From: Pseudolactococcus sp041800635
Lineage (GTDB): Bacteria > Bacillota > Bacilli > Lactobacillales > Streptococcaceae
NCBI GenBank assembly: GCA_047833645.1
Contig: CP181259.1
Location: forward strand, 248,001-312,000
Direction of reading: 5' to 3'
Length of the DNA: 64,000 nt
Shown here one piece after another: positions 7,284-15,305 of the stretch; positions within the stretch are counted from its first letter, which is position 1, and each line of letters begins with the position of its first letter. The notes beneath the pieces were generated by a model. It was not told the DNA's origin. It saw nothing but the letters and a program-made list of their open reading frames with translations, and did not search any database. The position numbers and the translations under genes were made by a program.

Positions 7284-8282
7284 ATGAATTTATTTGGAGA
7301 TAGCGACTATCTTGAAAAATTAAGTTTAAAAGGAGACCCTCTTGAGCGGCTAGAAAAAGTGGTTGATTTCGAGTGTTTTCGCCCAACTCTTAACCGGATT
7401 TTTAAGTATGATTTAAAAAACAAATCTCATGGTGGTAGACCGCCCTATGACCTTGTTTTAATGTTGAAAATTCTAATTTTACAACGCTTATACAATCTAT
7501 CTGATGATGCAATGGAATATCAAATGATTGACCGGATTTCGTTTAGAAGATTCCTTAAGATTGATGACAAGGTACCAGACGCAAAGACTATCTGGAACTT
7601 TAGAAATCAGCTATCAAAATCTAATAGAGGAAACTGGCTTTTTTCTGCCTTTCAAGAAAAACTTGAATCACAAGGGATGATCGCTCATAAAGGACAGATT
7701 GTTGATGCAACATTCATAGAGGCGCCTAAACAACGTAATCCAAAAGACGAAAATGAATTGATTAAAGCAAATAGGGTACCAGTGAATTGGACGAAGAACA
7801 AAAGAGCACAGAAGGATACAGCTGCTCGCTGGACAATTAAAGGTAATGAGAGACACTATGGCTACAAAAATCATATTGCTATAGATACCAAATCAAAATT
7901 CGTAAAGAATTATCAAACAACGCCTGCAAATGTGCATGATTCTCAAGTAATAGGCGTTCTTGTTGATCCCGATGAGATCACCTTAGCAGACTCAGCTTAT
8001 CAAAATCAAGCAACACCTAAAGGTGCTGAACTTTTTACCTGTCTTAAAAACACACGTTGTAAATCTCTTAAGGCAGACGATAAAATGTTTAATAAAATCA
8101 TTTCGAAAATACGTGTCCGTATTGAACATGTATTTGGCTTTGTTGAAAATTCAATGCATGGTTCTAGTTTACGTTCTATTGGATTTGATCGAGCTGTTTT
8201 AAATACTGACCTTACAAATCTGACTTATAACTTATTGAGGTACGAACAAGTTAAACGTTTAAATCTCAAAACATGGAGGTAA
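7284..8282 (+). CDS. IS5-family DDE transposase
   Basis: This is a 332-residue transposase. The N-terminal part GGRPPYDLVLMLKILILQRL and VPDAKTIWNFRN is typical of IS5-group enzymes. The likely catalytic triad is D141 (IVDATFIEAP), D236 (LADSAYQ) and E281 (RIEHVFGFVE). A start at ATG 7284 fits the GAGG at 7272-7275; a TTG at 7278 is in frame. It appears complete and is probably functional. It lies opposite to the broken host gene. Confidence 0.93.
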   Translation: MNLFGDSDYLEKLSLKGDPLERLEKVVDFECFRPTLNRIFKYDLKNKSHGGRPPYDLVLMLKILILQRLYNLSDDAMEYQMIDRISFRRFLKIDDKVPDAKTIWNFRNQLSKSNRGNWLFSAFQEKLESQGMIAHKGQIVDATFIEAPKQRNPKDENELIKANRVPVNWTKNKRAQKDTAARWTIKGNERHYGYKNHIAIDTKSKFVKNYQTTPANVHDSQVIGVLVDPDEITLADSAYQNQATPKGAELFTCLKNTRCKSLKADDKMFNKIISKIRVRIEHVFGFVENSMHGSSLRSIGFDRAVLNTDLTNLTYNLLRYEQVKRLNLKTWR

Positions 8283-8330
8283 TCTGTCTAAAATAAGAAT
8301 AAACAGTCAAGTGGCGTCTGTAACATAAAG

Positions 8331-8370
8331 AAAAACACAGTAGACTATGCTTAGTTTTCTGTGTTTTTTT
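8331..8370 (+). terminator. Terminator-like hairpin inside the IS right end
   Basis: AACACAG (in 8331-8340) pairs with CTGTGTT (8359-8365), followed by a T tract. It would end the transposase transcript before the IS boundary. Confidence 0.6.
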
Positions 8371-8417
8371 CTAATTTCATTTAGAGGTGAATTAATTGGT
8401 AGTTATTAGAGGTGCCC

Positions 8418-8682
8418 TAAACTCTTTATCAGATAAGCGTTTCGTATAAAGACCAGGTCCGCAACCAATATCAAGAATCTTAGCTTCCTTTGAGACCAAG
8501 GTTTCAATGAAATCGACTGCCTTATCAATCGTTTCAGGCTTGCGACTCGCGGCCTCAAGTTCAGGATTCAAGTGCGCCTCAAGCATCGACTTGGCGATGT
8601 GTGGGTCATTCCAAAATAAGGTGTCAGTTTTTTCATAGAGGGCCGGTTTTACTAATGCTTTGAGTAATTCTTGATACATCAT
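8418..8682 (-). pseudogene. N-terminal part of the IS-split SAM-dependent methyltransferase
   Basis: It starts at the ATG at 8682 with GGAG 8 bases upstream and reads MMYQELLKALV. It reaches the SAM-binding motif ILDIGCGPGLYTKRLSDKEF, where the IS interrupts it. The frame then runs into the IS end (RAPLITTN) and stops. This half keeps motif I but lacks the rest of the fold, so no functional enzyme is expected. The intact gene looked like a small-molecule methyltransferase of the YcgJ/UbiE-like type; the substrate is unknown. Confidence 0.92.
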
Positions 8683-8713
8683 TAATATTTCTCCAATATT
8701 TTTGTTACTTTAA

Positions 8714-8743
8714 ATTATATCATATACTAACATTTAGTAACAA
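8714..8743 (-). promoter_or_regulatory. Promoter of the split methyltransferase gene
   Basis: On the minus strand TTGTTA (complement of 8738-8743) and TATAAT (complement of 8714-8719) are 18 bp apart. The 8-bp arms TTTGTTAC and GTAACAAA flank the -10/-35 region as an inverted repeat, a possible operator. Confidence 0.55.
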
Positions 8744-8777
8744 ACATCTTCCTAAACGCCTAATTTACAGTTTACTC

Positions 8778-8786
8778 TGCTATAAT
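8778..8786 (+). promoter_or_regulatory. Extended -10 promoter of the GIY-YIG gene
   Basis: TGCTATAAT stands 34 bases before the start codon. No good -35 is visible 17 bp upstream, so recognition would rely on the TG extension. AAGGAG follows before the ATG. Confidence 0.55.
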
Positions 8787-8819
8787 AGCCTTAAGCGTAC
8801 TTACAAGGAGAGATAAACT

Positions 8820-9707
8820 ATGGCAAGAGGTAAAACAATTCAACTGTATCTGATGGATAGTGTTCCGAAAGGTCGTATCAAATGTACATTGGCAAACTGG
8901 ACGGGGATAGCCTATAAAATTCCAAGAACTGAACTTGAAAAAGCAAAATCTATTGACTACTTGAAACAGAGTGGCGTTTATTTTCTATTCAGTACGTCAG
9001 ATGAGACGTAGGAAAATATCGTTTATATTGGGCAAGCTGGTACTCGCAAAAATGGCGAAGGCATTCTTAACCGACTTCAGGAACATAAACGAAATCCAGA
9101 TAAAGATTATTGGACGGAGGCAGTAGCGTTCACGACAACTAACAATACCTTCGGTCCAACAGAAATAAGCTATCTTGAGAATCAATTTACGAAACTCGCA
9201 ATCGACAGCAAACGTTACATCGTAAAGAATAGCAATGAACCAAGTCTTGGTCATGTTACAGAAGAAAAAGAATCAGAGCTTGAAGAATATATCGATTATG
9301 CCAAGATTGTTATTGGTGCCTTAGGTTATCGAATTTTTGAGCCGATTATTGAGTCGCCTGAAATAATAACTACTGTTCTAGCACCAACTCCTGAACCCTT
9401 ACTTAGTCTAATCCTTAAGCAGGGTAAGAAGGAGAAGATTATTGCTCAAGGTAAGCAGACTAATGAAGGTTTTGTTATTATAAAAGGGAGTAACATCAAA
9501 TCCTCTACTGTAAAATCTGTACCTACTAAAGCTCTGAAAGATCGTGAACGAGCAAATCTTGATGATAATTTTGTTCTGCTTGAGGACATGCTGTTCAACA
9601 GTCCTTCTTCTGCCGCATCATTTGTCACAGGCTATGCTATTAACGGTAAAGATGCTTGGAAAGATGAACAAGGACGTTCCCTAAATGAAATTGAAAAATT
9701 GGAATAA
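8820..9707 (+). pseudogene. GIY-YIG nuclease-domain protein with C-terminal DUF4357, interrupted by an in-frame TAG
   Basis: The frame opens MARGKTIQLYLMDSV behind AAGGAG. It reaches the GIY-equivalent strand SGVYFLF (residues 51-57) and hits TAG at codon 64 (9009-9011). It then continues in the same frame without another stop for 231 codons. The second part starts ENIVYIGQAGTRKNGEGILNRLQEH, the YIG motif with its basic helix. It ends with a DUF4357-like segment (GKDAWKDEQGRSLNEIE). The stop therefore falls between the two halves of the active site. A single substitution restores a 295-residue protein. No ribosome site follows the stop, so only the 63-residue fragment should be made unless TAG is read through or suppressed. 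Confidence 0.88.
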
Positions 9708-9713
9708 GTATTG

Positions 9714-9744
9714 ATGTCAGAAGCATTTTGTTTCTGACATTTTT
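9714..9744 (+). terminator. Terminator after the GIY-YIG gene
   Basis: ATGTCAGAA (9714-9722) and TTCTGACAT (9732-9740) form a 9-bp stem followed by TTTT. Confidence 0.8.
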
Positions 9745-9812
9745 CATTTCTATCAAAAAACAACCCTATAATAGTCGAAAATGCTCTAAATCTTAAATTA
9801 TCAACGAATGCG

Positions 9813-9853
9813 TTTTTTACTACTTACGAGTATAATAATCGTGAGTAGTAAAA
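9813..9853. repeat. Hairpin repeat, copy C
   Basis: ACTACTTACGA (9819-9829) pairs with TCGTGAGTAGT (9839-9849) with one G-T pair around TATAATAA-like loop sequence. T6 lies on the left and AAAA on the right. The core is nearly identical to copy A read on the other strand. It lies about 70 bp beyond an ordinary terminator, so termination need not be its only role. Confidence 0.75.
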
Positions 9854-9962
9854 CTAATATATCATGAGTTAATCCTCAAAAACATTACTCACAAATAGTA
9901 TTTTTATTATTCGATTTTTTCTCAATAGGTGTCAAAAAAGTAATTCTTAAATCTGGAAAAAT

Positions 9963-10017
9963 CAAAAAAAGCCTACAAGAATGAAATTGATCACTCATAT
10001 AGGCTTATTGTTTTTTG
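9963..10017 (-). terminator. Terminator-like hairpin after the small minus-strand frame
   Basis: AAGCCTA (9969-9975) pairs with TAGGCTT (10000-10006), with further pairing inside. On the minus strand it is followed by seven T; on the plus strand by ATTGTTTTTTG. Confidence 0.6.
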
Positions 10018-10033
10018 TATTTAATTATGGTTT

Positions 10034-10159
10034 TTATTCTTCTTCGAGTATTAGCTCGAACAGCTTAGTTAGTTTAGCAACATCACCAAATACCGTTCCG
10101 TCCATATACAGATTATAAATTTCATCATCCTCTTTAATTCTATAACTTATCACTGACAA
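10034..10159 (-). CDS. Possible 41-residue protein or gene remnant
   Basis: A frame from TTG 10159 (or GTG 10153) reads SVISYRIKEDDEIYNLYMDG and ends FELILEEE. It is acidic, has no membrane segment, and resembles the tail of a larger soluble protein more than a complete one. A terminator follows it directly. Its start overlaps the inverted repeat at 10156-10202, and an in-frame TGA closes the frame just upstream. I do not recognise it and see no convincing ribosome site. It may be a relic. Confidence 0.25.
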   Translation of the reverse strand: MSVISYRIKEDDEIYNLYMDGTVFGDVAKLTKLFELILEEE

Positions 10160-10202
10160 CTTTCATGCTAAAATCACAACTATATTTTAGCACGAAAGTT
10201 GT
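10156..10202. repeat. Inverted repeat with 19-bp arms
   Basis: ACAACTTTCATGCTAAAAT (10156-10174) and ATTTTAGCACGAAAGTTGT (10184-10202) are inverted copies with one mismatch and a 9-nt loop. No T tract follows on either strand, so it is not a standard terminator. It could be an operator, a mobile-element end pair or an RNA hairpin. Confidence 0.8.
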
Positions 10203-10294
10203 TTTAGTACTTTATGTTATTTTGATGTACCCATCATTTTTGTACCAAAAAAGCAATCCCGACAAAAGCCGAAATCGCTAAAACTTCTTGCATA

Positions 10295-11662
10295 TTAAGC
10301 TTTTACGCGTGTCAGCAACCCAACCAACTCAATATGATGCGTCTGCGGGAACAAATCAACAGGCTGCACCTTCTCAAGCGCATACCCCAATTCCTCAAAC
10401 CGCACCACATCACGCGCAAACGTCGCGGCATTACAGGAAATATAAACAATGCTTCGTGCGCCAACGCTCGCAGCTGACGTGATAAAGGACTCATCTAGGC
10501 CTTTGCGCGGTGGATCGACAAGAATGACATCAGGTTTCACGCCTTCAGTCACCCAGTCACCCATGACTTTCTCGGCTTTACCCGTTACATAAGTCACATT
10601 GTCAATACCATTCAACTCAGCATTCTTACGCGCATTTTCAACGGCCGCTTCTACGACTTCAACGCCGTAAACGTGTTTGACCTTGTCAGCAAACGATAAA
10701 CCAATCGTTCCGATACCTGAGTAGGCATCAATCACAACATCCTCAGCGTTCAAATCCGCAAACTCGATTGCTTTAGCATACAAGACTTCTGCTGCAGGCG
10801 TATTAACCTGATAAAATGAGGGCGCAGAAATATCATACTTGCGCTCTAACATGATGTCGGTGATGAAATCTTGCCCAAACAAGAGGTTCCAGTCACTTCC
10901 GAAGATGTTATTGCCAGTAGAGGCGTTGACGTTTTGCATGATCGACTTGATGGCTGGGAATTGCTTGGTCAGTGCGTTTAGAAGGCCGTCAACTTTGAAG
11001 AAGGAAGCCTTGCGTGTGACGAAGATCACCATGATTTCACCAGTCGCGTGGGCACGACGGACGACAACGTTGCGAACAAAACCAGTGTTTTCAATTTCGT
11101 TATAGGCTTTGAGGCCAAATTTTCGTAAGAGGTCACGAACTGCGATCACAACTTCATCAATTTCAGGCTGTTGGATAAAGAAATCTTCCACAGGAACCAG
11201 TGTGTGGGAATGTTTGCGGAAGAAACCAGTTTCCAAAACGCCGTTAACTGAGCGGACAGGGATGCTAGCTTTATTGCGGTACTTTGTAACGTCTGGGCTA
11301 GGAATAGCCTCTAGGAGTGGAAAATCGGCCTTGTGCGCTGTTTTAGAGAGCAGCTCGACAATCTGCTTGCGTTTGAATTTCAATTGCTCAGCATAGGCTA
11401 AATGGCCAAAATCAGCAATGCCTGTTCGCAGGTAATCAAGATTGATATCTGTGACGCGGTGCTCAGAAGTTGTGAGGTAAGTTTCAACCTTACCAAATCC
11501 GAATTTCTTACTTGTTTTCAAGACGCGCATCTCAATCATCTCACCAGGTAGGGCATTCTCGACAAAAAACGGATAGCCGTCAATCTTCACGACACCCGCG
11601 CCTTCGTGGGTCAAATCTATTACTTGAACTTCAAAAATATCATTTTTATTAAAATTAGTCAT
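10295..11662 (-). CDS. rlmD: 23S rRNA (uracil-C5)-methyltransferase, RlmD/RlmCD type
   Basis: This 455-residue TrmA/RumA-family enzyme methylates C5 of uracil in 23S rRNA (U1939 and, in Gram-positives with RlmCD, also U747). An N-terminal TRAM domain (about residues 5-60) precedes the central domain. The SAM fold contains VIDAYSGIGTIGLSFA, then VILVDPPRKGLDESF. The catalytic Cys is in YISCNAATFARDV and the general base Glu in HHIELVGLL at the end. It has its own ATG at 11662 and ends at 10295. The iron-sulfur Cys cluster of E. coli RlmD is not visible, as usual for Gram-positive members. Confidence 0.93.
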   Translation of the reverse strand: MTNFNKNDIFEVQVIDLTHEGAGVVKIDGYPFFVENALPGEMIEMRVLKTSKKFGFGKVETYLTTSEHRVTDINLDYLRTGIADFGHLAYAEQLKFKRKQIVELLSKTAHKADFPLLEAIPSPDVTKYRNKASIPVRSVNGVLETGFFRKHSHTLVPVEDFFIQQPEIDEVVIAVRDLLRKFGLKAYNEIENTGFVRNVVVRRAHATGEIMVIFVTRKASFFKVDGLLNALTKQFPAIKSIMQNVNASTGNNIFGSDWNLLFGQDFITDIMLERKYDISAPSFYQVNTPAAEVLYAKAIEFADLNAEDVVIDAYSGIGTIGLSFADKVKHVYGVEVVEAAVENARKNAELNGIDNVTYVTGKAEKVMGDWVTEGVKPDVILVDPPRKGLDESFITSAASVGARSIVYISCNAATFARDVVRFEELGYALEKVQPVDLFPQTHHIELVGLLTRVKA

Positions 11663-11708
11663 GACCTCATTATATCACATCTTTGTGTGCGTCGTGCCAT
11701 CGGTCATC

Positions 11709-11740
11709 AAAAAAAAACCGAGTCTCCTCGGCAATTTTTT
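11709..11740 (-). terminator. Terminator of the murB-pot-HhH operon
   Basis: CCGAG (11718-11722) pairs with CTCGG (11727-11731), with A8 on one side and T7 on the other. It directly follows the helix-hairpin-helix gene on the minus strand. Confidence 0.8.
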
Positions 11741-11746
11741 TAATTA

Positions 11747-12007
11747 TCAATCCTTCCAATCCCACCAATTTTGTTTATCAGCAGGCAGTTGGCCATCATG
11801 ATCCGCATAGGTCACGGCTAAGCGGTAAGTATAGAGCACACATCGATCTAACTCACCTTCACCCAGTCCTTGCGCCAAACAATCCGCAGCATAGATATCT
11901 TCTGGGCTGTGGCCTCGCAGAGAGGCAATTGTTGGAAAGCCAGCTTTGATCAGGTGTTCTGACATCTTGACACCGATGCCAGGTATTTTCATTAAATCAG
12001 AGGTCAT
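11747..12007 (-). CDS. Helix-hairpin-helix protein of the Cdd1/'pathogenicity locus' type
   Basis: This is an 86-residue protein. The N-terminal half MKIPGIGVKMSEHLIKAGFPTIASLRGHSPEDIY is a helix-hairpin-helix motif as in PF11731 (Cdd1). The C-terminus is WWDWKD. Such proteins probably bind nucleic acid non-specifically; no function is established. It starts 8 bp after potD ends and precedes the operon terminator, so it is co-transcribed with the polyamine genes, though a functional link is not expected. Confidence 0.8.
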   Translation of the reverse strand: MTSDLMKIPGIGVKMSEHLIKAGFPTIASLRGHSPEDIYAADCLAQGLGEGELDRCVLYTYRLAVTYADHDGQLPADKQNWWDWKD

Positions 12008-12015
12008 CTTATCAC

Positions 12016-13089
12016 CTACTTCCGATACATCTTAAACTCCAAAAATAAATCATTGTAAATTCCGAGATATTCAGGGCCAAGATTTTGATAAACTTCCAAA
12101 TGCTTCATGGCCTTCTCATCTGGATAGAAAGCTCTATCTGACGTGATTTCCTTAGGCAGTATAACCTCGGCTTTCATATTTGGTGTGGCATAGCCAACAT
12201 ATTCTGCATTTTTAGCTGCAATTTCAGGTTTCAGCATATAATTGATAAAGGCATAAGCCGCATCATAATTTTTCGCTGTCTTAGGAATCACGATATTATC
12301 AAACCAGAGATTTGAACCTTCGTTTGGCACAACATAATGCAGATGCTCATTTTCGCTCACCATTTCAGACGCTTCTCCTGAAAAAGTAACCGCAGCCGCA
12401 GCTTCATTATTAATCATATATTGCTTGATTTCATCAGCCACAATGGCTTTGACGTTAGGCGTCAATGACTTAAGATGATTATAGGCCTTATTCAACTGCC
12501 CCATATCCTTCGAATTGACGCTATCCCCTTGCTCATTAAGGGCAAGTCCGATGATTTCACGCGCACCATCAATCAACATCAGATTGTTTTTATAATCAGG
12601 CGACCATAAATCCCGCCAATGTTCAGGTGGTGTTTTAACCTTCTCATCATTATAAGTAATCCCAAGCGTCCCCCAGAAATAAGGAATCGAGTAGGCATTA
12701 TCTTTGTCGAAACTTTGATTCAAAAACCGAGGATCGATATTCTCCAACCCTTTAATTTTAGAATGATCAAGTTTATTTAACAGCTTCTCCGACTTCATCT
12801 TATCGATCATGTACTCACTCGGGATCGCGATATCATAAGTCGTGCCACCCTGCTTAATCTTCGTGTACATGGCCTCGTTCGAATCGAACGTCACATAGTT
12901 AACCTTGTAACCCGTCTCTTTTTCGAAACTTTTCAGTAAACTTTCATCGATGTAATCGCCCCAGTTGTAAATGGTAAGCTGGTTATTAATCGCAGAACTG
13001 CCGCTATCCGCGGACAATTTAACGGATAAGACCCCAAGCACAGCAATAATGGCGAGGACGCCACCCATAAAATAGACTAATCTTTTCAT
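12016..13089 (-). CDS. potD: Spermidine/putrescine ABC transporter substrate-binding protein PotD
   Basis: This 357-residue extracellular binding protein has an N-terminal hydrophobic anchor (residues 5-25) without a lipobox Cys, then LTIYNWGDYIDESLLKSFEKETG, the conserved PotD opening. YSIPYFWGTLGITYND and the C-terminal PDEKAMKHLEVYQNL follow. It delivers polyamines to PotBC. It is separated from potC by the TPM and LemA genes, and its ATG abuts the lemA stop codon with no gap. It should be co-transcribed with potABC unless an internal promoter exists; none was obvious. Confidence 0.94.
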   Translation of the reverse strand: MKRLVYFMGGVLAIIAVLGVLSVKLSADSGSSAINNQLTIYNWGDYIDESLLKSFEKETGYKVNYVTFDSNEAMYTKIKQGGTTYDIAIPSEYMIDKMKSEKLLNKLDHSKIKGLENIDPRFLNQSFDKDNAYSIPYFWGTLGITYNDEKVKTPPEHWRDLWSPDYKNNLMLIDGAREIIGLALNEQGDSVNSKDMGQLNKAYNHLKSLTPNVKAIVADEIKQYMINNEAAAAVTFSGEASEMVSENEHLHYVVPNEGSNLWFDNIVIPKTAKNYDAAYAFINYMLKPEIAAKNAEYVGYATPNMKAEVILPKEITSDRAFYPDEKAMKHLEVYQNLGPEYLGIYNDLFLEFKMYRK

Positions 13090-13674
13090 TTATTTACTGC
13101 TATCACCAAAATTAACACTTGGTGCGTCTTTAGCAGCATCAGCAGCTTTAAAGTAGTCTTTTTTACTTGCGCCACGCATCCCTGCGACAATAGACGTTGG
13201 GAAAAGTGACACTTTCGTATTGTAAGATTTCACGACATCGTTATAACGTGTCCGTGCCACCGCGATACGGTTTTCAGTACCAGCCAATTCATCTGCTAAC
13301 TGCGTGAATTGTTTGTCTGCCTTGATATCAGGATAGCTCACTTGTAAGCGTAGCAAACCATTCAAAGCAGAGCTCATTTGGTTGCTGGCTGCGGCTGTAT
13401 CAGTAACTGTTTCAGCTTTGCTCATGGCACTTTGGGCAGTCGAAATCGCCGTAAAGACTTTCTCTTCATGCGCTGCATACCCTTTAACTGTTTCAACTAA
13501 GTTAGGGATCAAGTCATTTCGGCGTTGCAACTGTGTATCAATATCAGCATAGGCTGAATCCACACTATTTTCTTCTTTCGCAATTCCATTGCCAATGCTG
13601 AAAAAGGCAACGATCGCAATGACTAGTACTGCTAAGATACCAACAACAAGGCTATTTTTCTTAATAAAATTCAT
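13090..13674 (-). CDS. lemA: LemA family membrane-anchored protein
   Basis: This 194-residue protein has an N-terminal transmembrane segment (about residues 8-28) and then the LemA fold (PF04011): EENSVDSAYADIDTQLQRRNDLIPNL, then VETVKGYAAHEEKV. NRIAVARTRYNDVVKSYN and the ending SLFPTSIVAG follow. LemA proteins are helical and of unknown role, often paired with TPM-domain proteins as here. The start at 13674 is chosen by family length. The stop touches the potD start. Confidence 0.9.
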   Translation of the reverse strand: MNFIKKNSLVVGILAVLVIAIVAFFSIGNGIAKEENSVDSAYADIDTQLQRRNDLIPNLVETVKGYAAHEEKVFTAISTAQSAMSKAETVTDTAAASNQMSSALNGLLRLQVSYPDIKADKQFTQLADELAGTENRIAVARTRYNDVVKSYNTKVSLFPTSIVAGMRGASKKDYFKAADAAKDAPSVNFGDSSK

Positions 13675-13693
13675 CTTTTTTCTCTTTTCTATA

Positions 13694-14536
13694 TTATCGA
13701 CCAGCGCCGCCACCTGATGAAGAACCGCCACCAAAGCCGCCGCCACCTGATGACCCACCAGAGCCACCGCCATAACCGCCTGAACCACCCCCACGATTAT
13801 TGAAAATTGCAAGGAGGATCCAAAGTAAAACATCACCATGACCGGTCAAGATCATGCCAAACACAAAAACGAGGATGATACCGACAAGGATTAAGCCGCC
13901 CAGTGAACTCCCTTCAGATTGGTCAGATGTATCTGCCTCATCCTTATAGCCGTTTTGATCGCTATTTTGGGGAGTTTCTCTAGATGCGTCATCACTGGTG
14001 ACATGACCAGTTAAAACATCTGAAAATGCCGTGAGAGTTTTGCTGACTGCGCTATCGTAATCATCTTTAGCACGGTAGGGGACAAAGTCAGTGTCTAAAA
14101 TTCGACCAACCTTGCCATCATTTAACTCACCTTCGAGTCCTTGACCAACCTCCACCCATACTTTTTTCTCATCCTTGGCAATCAGCATGAGTAAGCCGTT
14201 ATCCGACTCCTTATCGCCAATACCAGTTTGGTTAAAGACCGTATTGGCGTATTCTTGAATCGTTTTATTTTTCAAATTATCAACTGTCAGAACGATGATC
14301 TGTGCTTTCTTGATCACATCCAGGTTTTCTAGTTGATGATTTAAGCTATTTTCTGTCGCATCTGACAGTAAATCAGCCTGATCATAAATGTAGGTATGAT
14401 CCTGCCAGGTAATTTTCGATACTGCTTGATCAGCTTTGTGATCACCTTGCCATTTGAAAAAGCCGAAAACACCAGCTAAAGCCACTAGCATGATGGTCAT
14501 GAAGATGATTTTCTGGGTAAAGTTATTTTTCCTCAT
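13694..14536 (-). CDS. TPM-domain membrane protein (YgcG family) with Gly/Ser-rich tail
   Basis: This is a 280-residue protein. It has an N-terminal hydrophobic segment (residues 10-25), an extracytoplasmic TPM domain (about 40-165: IYDQADLLSDATENSLNHQL, IIVLTVDNL, NGLLMLIAKDEKKVWVEVGQGLEG), a second membrane segment (about 210-245), and a tail of roughly 30 Gly/Ser residues ending GGGAGR. The TPM fold occurs in phosphatase-like and photosystem repair proteins; its bacterial role with LemA is unknown. ATG 14536 has GAGGAG at the right spacing; a GTG at 14542 is an alternative. The start lies inside the end of potC. Confidence 0.88.
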   Translation of the reverse strand: MRKNNFTQKIIFMTIMLVALAGVFGFFKWQGDHKADQAVSKITWQDHTYIYDQADLLSDATENSLNHQLENLDVIKKAQIIVLTVDNLKNKTIQEYANTVFNQTGIGDKESDNGLLMLIAKDEKKVWVEVGQGLEGELNDGKVGRILDTDFVPYRAKDDYDSAVSKTLTAFSDVLTGHVTSDDASRETPQNSDQNGYKDEADTSDQSEGSSLGGLILVGIILVFVFGMILTGHGDVLLWILLAIFNNRGGGSGGYGGGSGGSSGGGGFGGGSSSGGGAGR

Positions 14537-15305
14537 CCGCACTCCTCATAATCATATAATACCCGATTACAAGCAAAATTGAAAGCATAAACACTAGCGC
14601 TGATAAAGCATTGATCTCAAGTGAGATACCATGACGTGCGCGCGAGTAGATTTCGACAGACAAAGTCGAGAAGCCATTGCCAGTCACAAAGAAAGTCACC
14701 GCAAAATCATCCAAGGAATAGGTAAAGGCCATGAAGAAGCCGGCGATAATCCCTGGGGTTAAAAATGGTAGCACGACTTCCATCATCGTTTGGCGCTGGG
14801 TCGCGCCCAAATCGTAGGCAGCATTGATCATATCCTGATCCATTTCCTGCAAACGAGGTAAGACCATCAGTACAACGATAGGTATCGAGAAGGCAATGTG
14901 CGCCATTAAAACTGACGCAAAGCCTAATTTAAACCCGATTGAGGTAAGCAAAATCAGAAAGCTTGCCCCAATCATGACATCTGGCGAAACCAGCAAGACA
15001 TTGTTCAAGGATAAAATCGTATTCTGACGCTTCTGCTTAGCTTGATGGATATAGATCGCCCCAAAAGTTCCGATAATCGTCGCGATAAAGGCTGATAAAA
15101 AGGCTAGTAAAAAAGTTTGCACGACAATTAAGATTAAACGACTATCCACAAATAGGGCCTGGAAATGTTCCAAAGTAAAGCCGGTAAAGGCATTCATATT
15201 GCCATTTTGATTAAAGGCGTAGAATATTAAGTAGAAAATCGGCAGATACAAAAGGGCAAAGACGAAAATCAAATAAGCATTTTCAAATTTAAAACGTCGC
15301 TTCAT
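14523..15305 (-). CDS. potC: Spermidine/putrescine ABC transporter permease PotC
   Basis: This 260-residue protein has six predicted membrane segments and the binding-protein-dependent permease EAA loop (MINAAYDLGATQRQTMMEVVLPFLTPGI). It follows potB with a 4-bp overlap. Together with PotB it forms the polyamine channel powered by PotA. The TPM-domain gene begins within its last codons. Confidence 0.94.
   Translation of the reverse strand: MKRRFKFENAYLIFVFALLYLPIFYLIFYAFNQNGNMNAFTGFTLEHFQALFVDSRLILIVVQTFLLAFLSAFIATIIGTFGAIYIHQAKQKRQNTILSLNNVLLVSPDVMIGASFLILLTSIGFKLGFASVLMAHIAFSIPIVVLMVLPRLQEMDQDMINAAYDLGATQRQTMMEVVLPFLTPGIIAGFFMAFTYSLDDFAVTFFVTGNGFSTLSVEIYSRARHGISLEINALSALVFMLSILLVIGYYMIMRSADEEK

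Larger units (their letters stand above)
7218..8417 (+). mobile_element. IS5-family insertion sequence, 1200 bp, with 4-bp TAAA target duplication
   Basis: The ends are inverted repeats, GGGCACCTCTAA at the left (7218-7229) and TTAGAGGTGCCC at the right (8406-8417). Both flanks carry TAAA (7214-7217 and 8418-8421). The element holds one transposase gene and a terminator-like hairpin near its right end. TTAGAGGTG occurs a second time inside the right end (8391-8399). The insertion split a methyltransferase gene. The clean duplication, matching ends and intact transposase point to recent movement. Assignment to IS5 rests on the transposase and the 4-bp duplication. Confidence 0.92.
9708..10294. 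other. Gene-poor 587-bp stretch between the GIY-YIG remnant and rlmD
   Basis: It holds the GIY-YIG terminator, hairpin repeat copy C (9813-9853), a further terminator (9963-10017), a possible 41-codon minus-strand frame (10034-10159) and a 19-bp-arm inverted repeat (10156-10202). A TATAAT at 9770-9775 has no good -35. The A/T-rich makeup and fragments suggest decayed mobile or accessory DNA. Confidence 0.5.

Noticed and set aside
10234..10293. 19-residue hydrophobic peptide (MQEVLAISAFVGIAFLVQK) right after rlmD, resembling a holin-like toxin
   Set aside because: Too short, no ribosome site, no antitoxin RNA evident; similarity is only hydrophobicity.
13090..13674. Longer LemA frame starting at 13839
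   Set aside because: The extra N-terminus is the antisense-like reading of the Gly-rich tail of the TPM gene; the ATG at 13674 fits family length.
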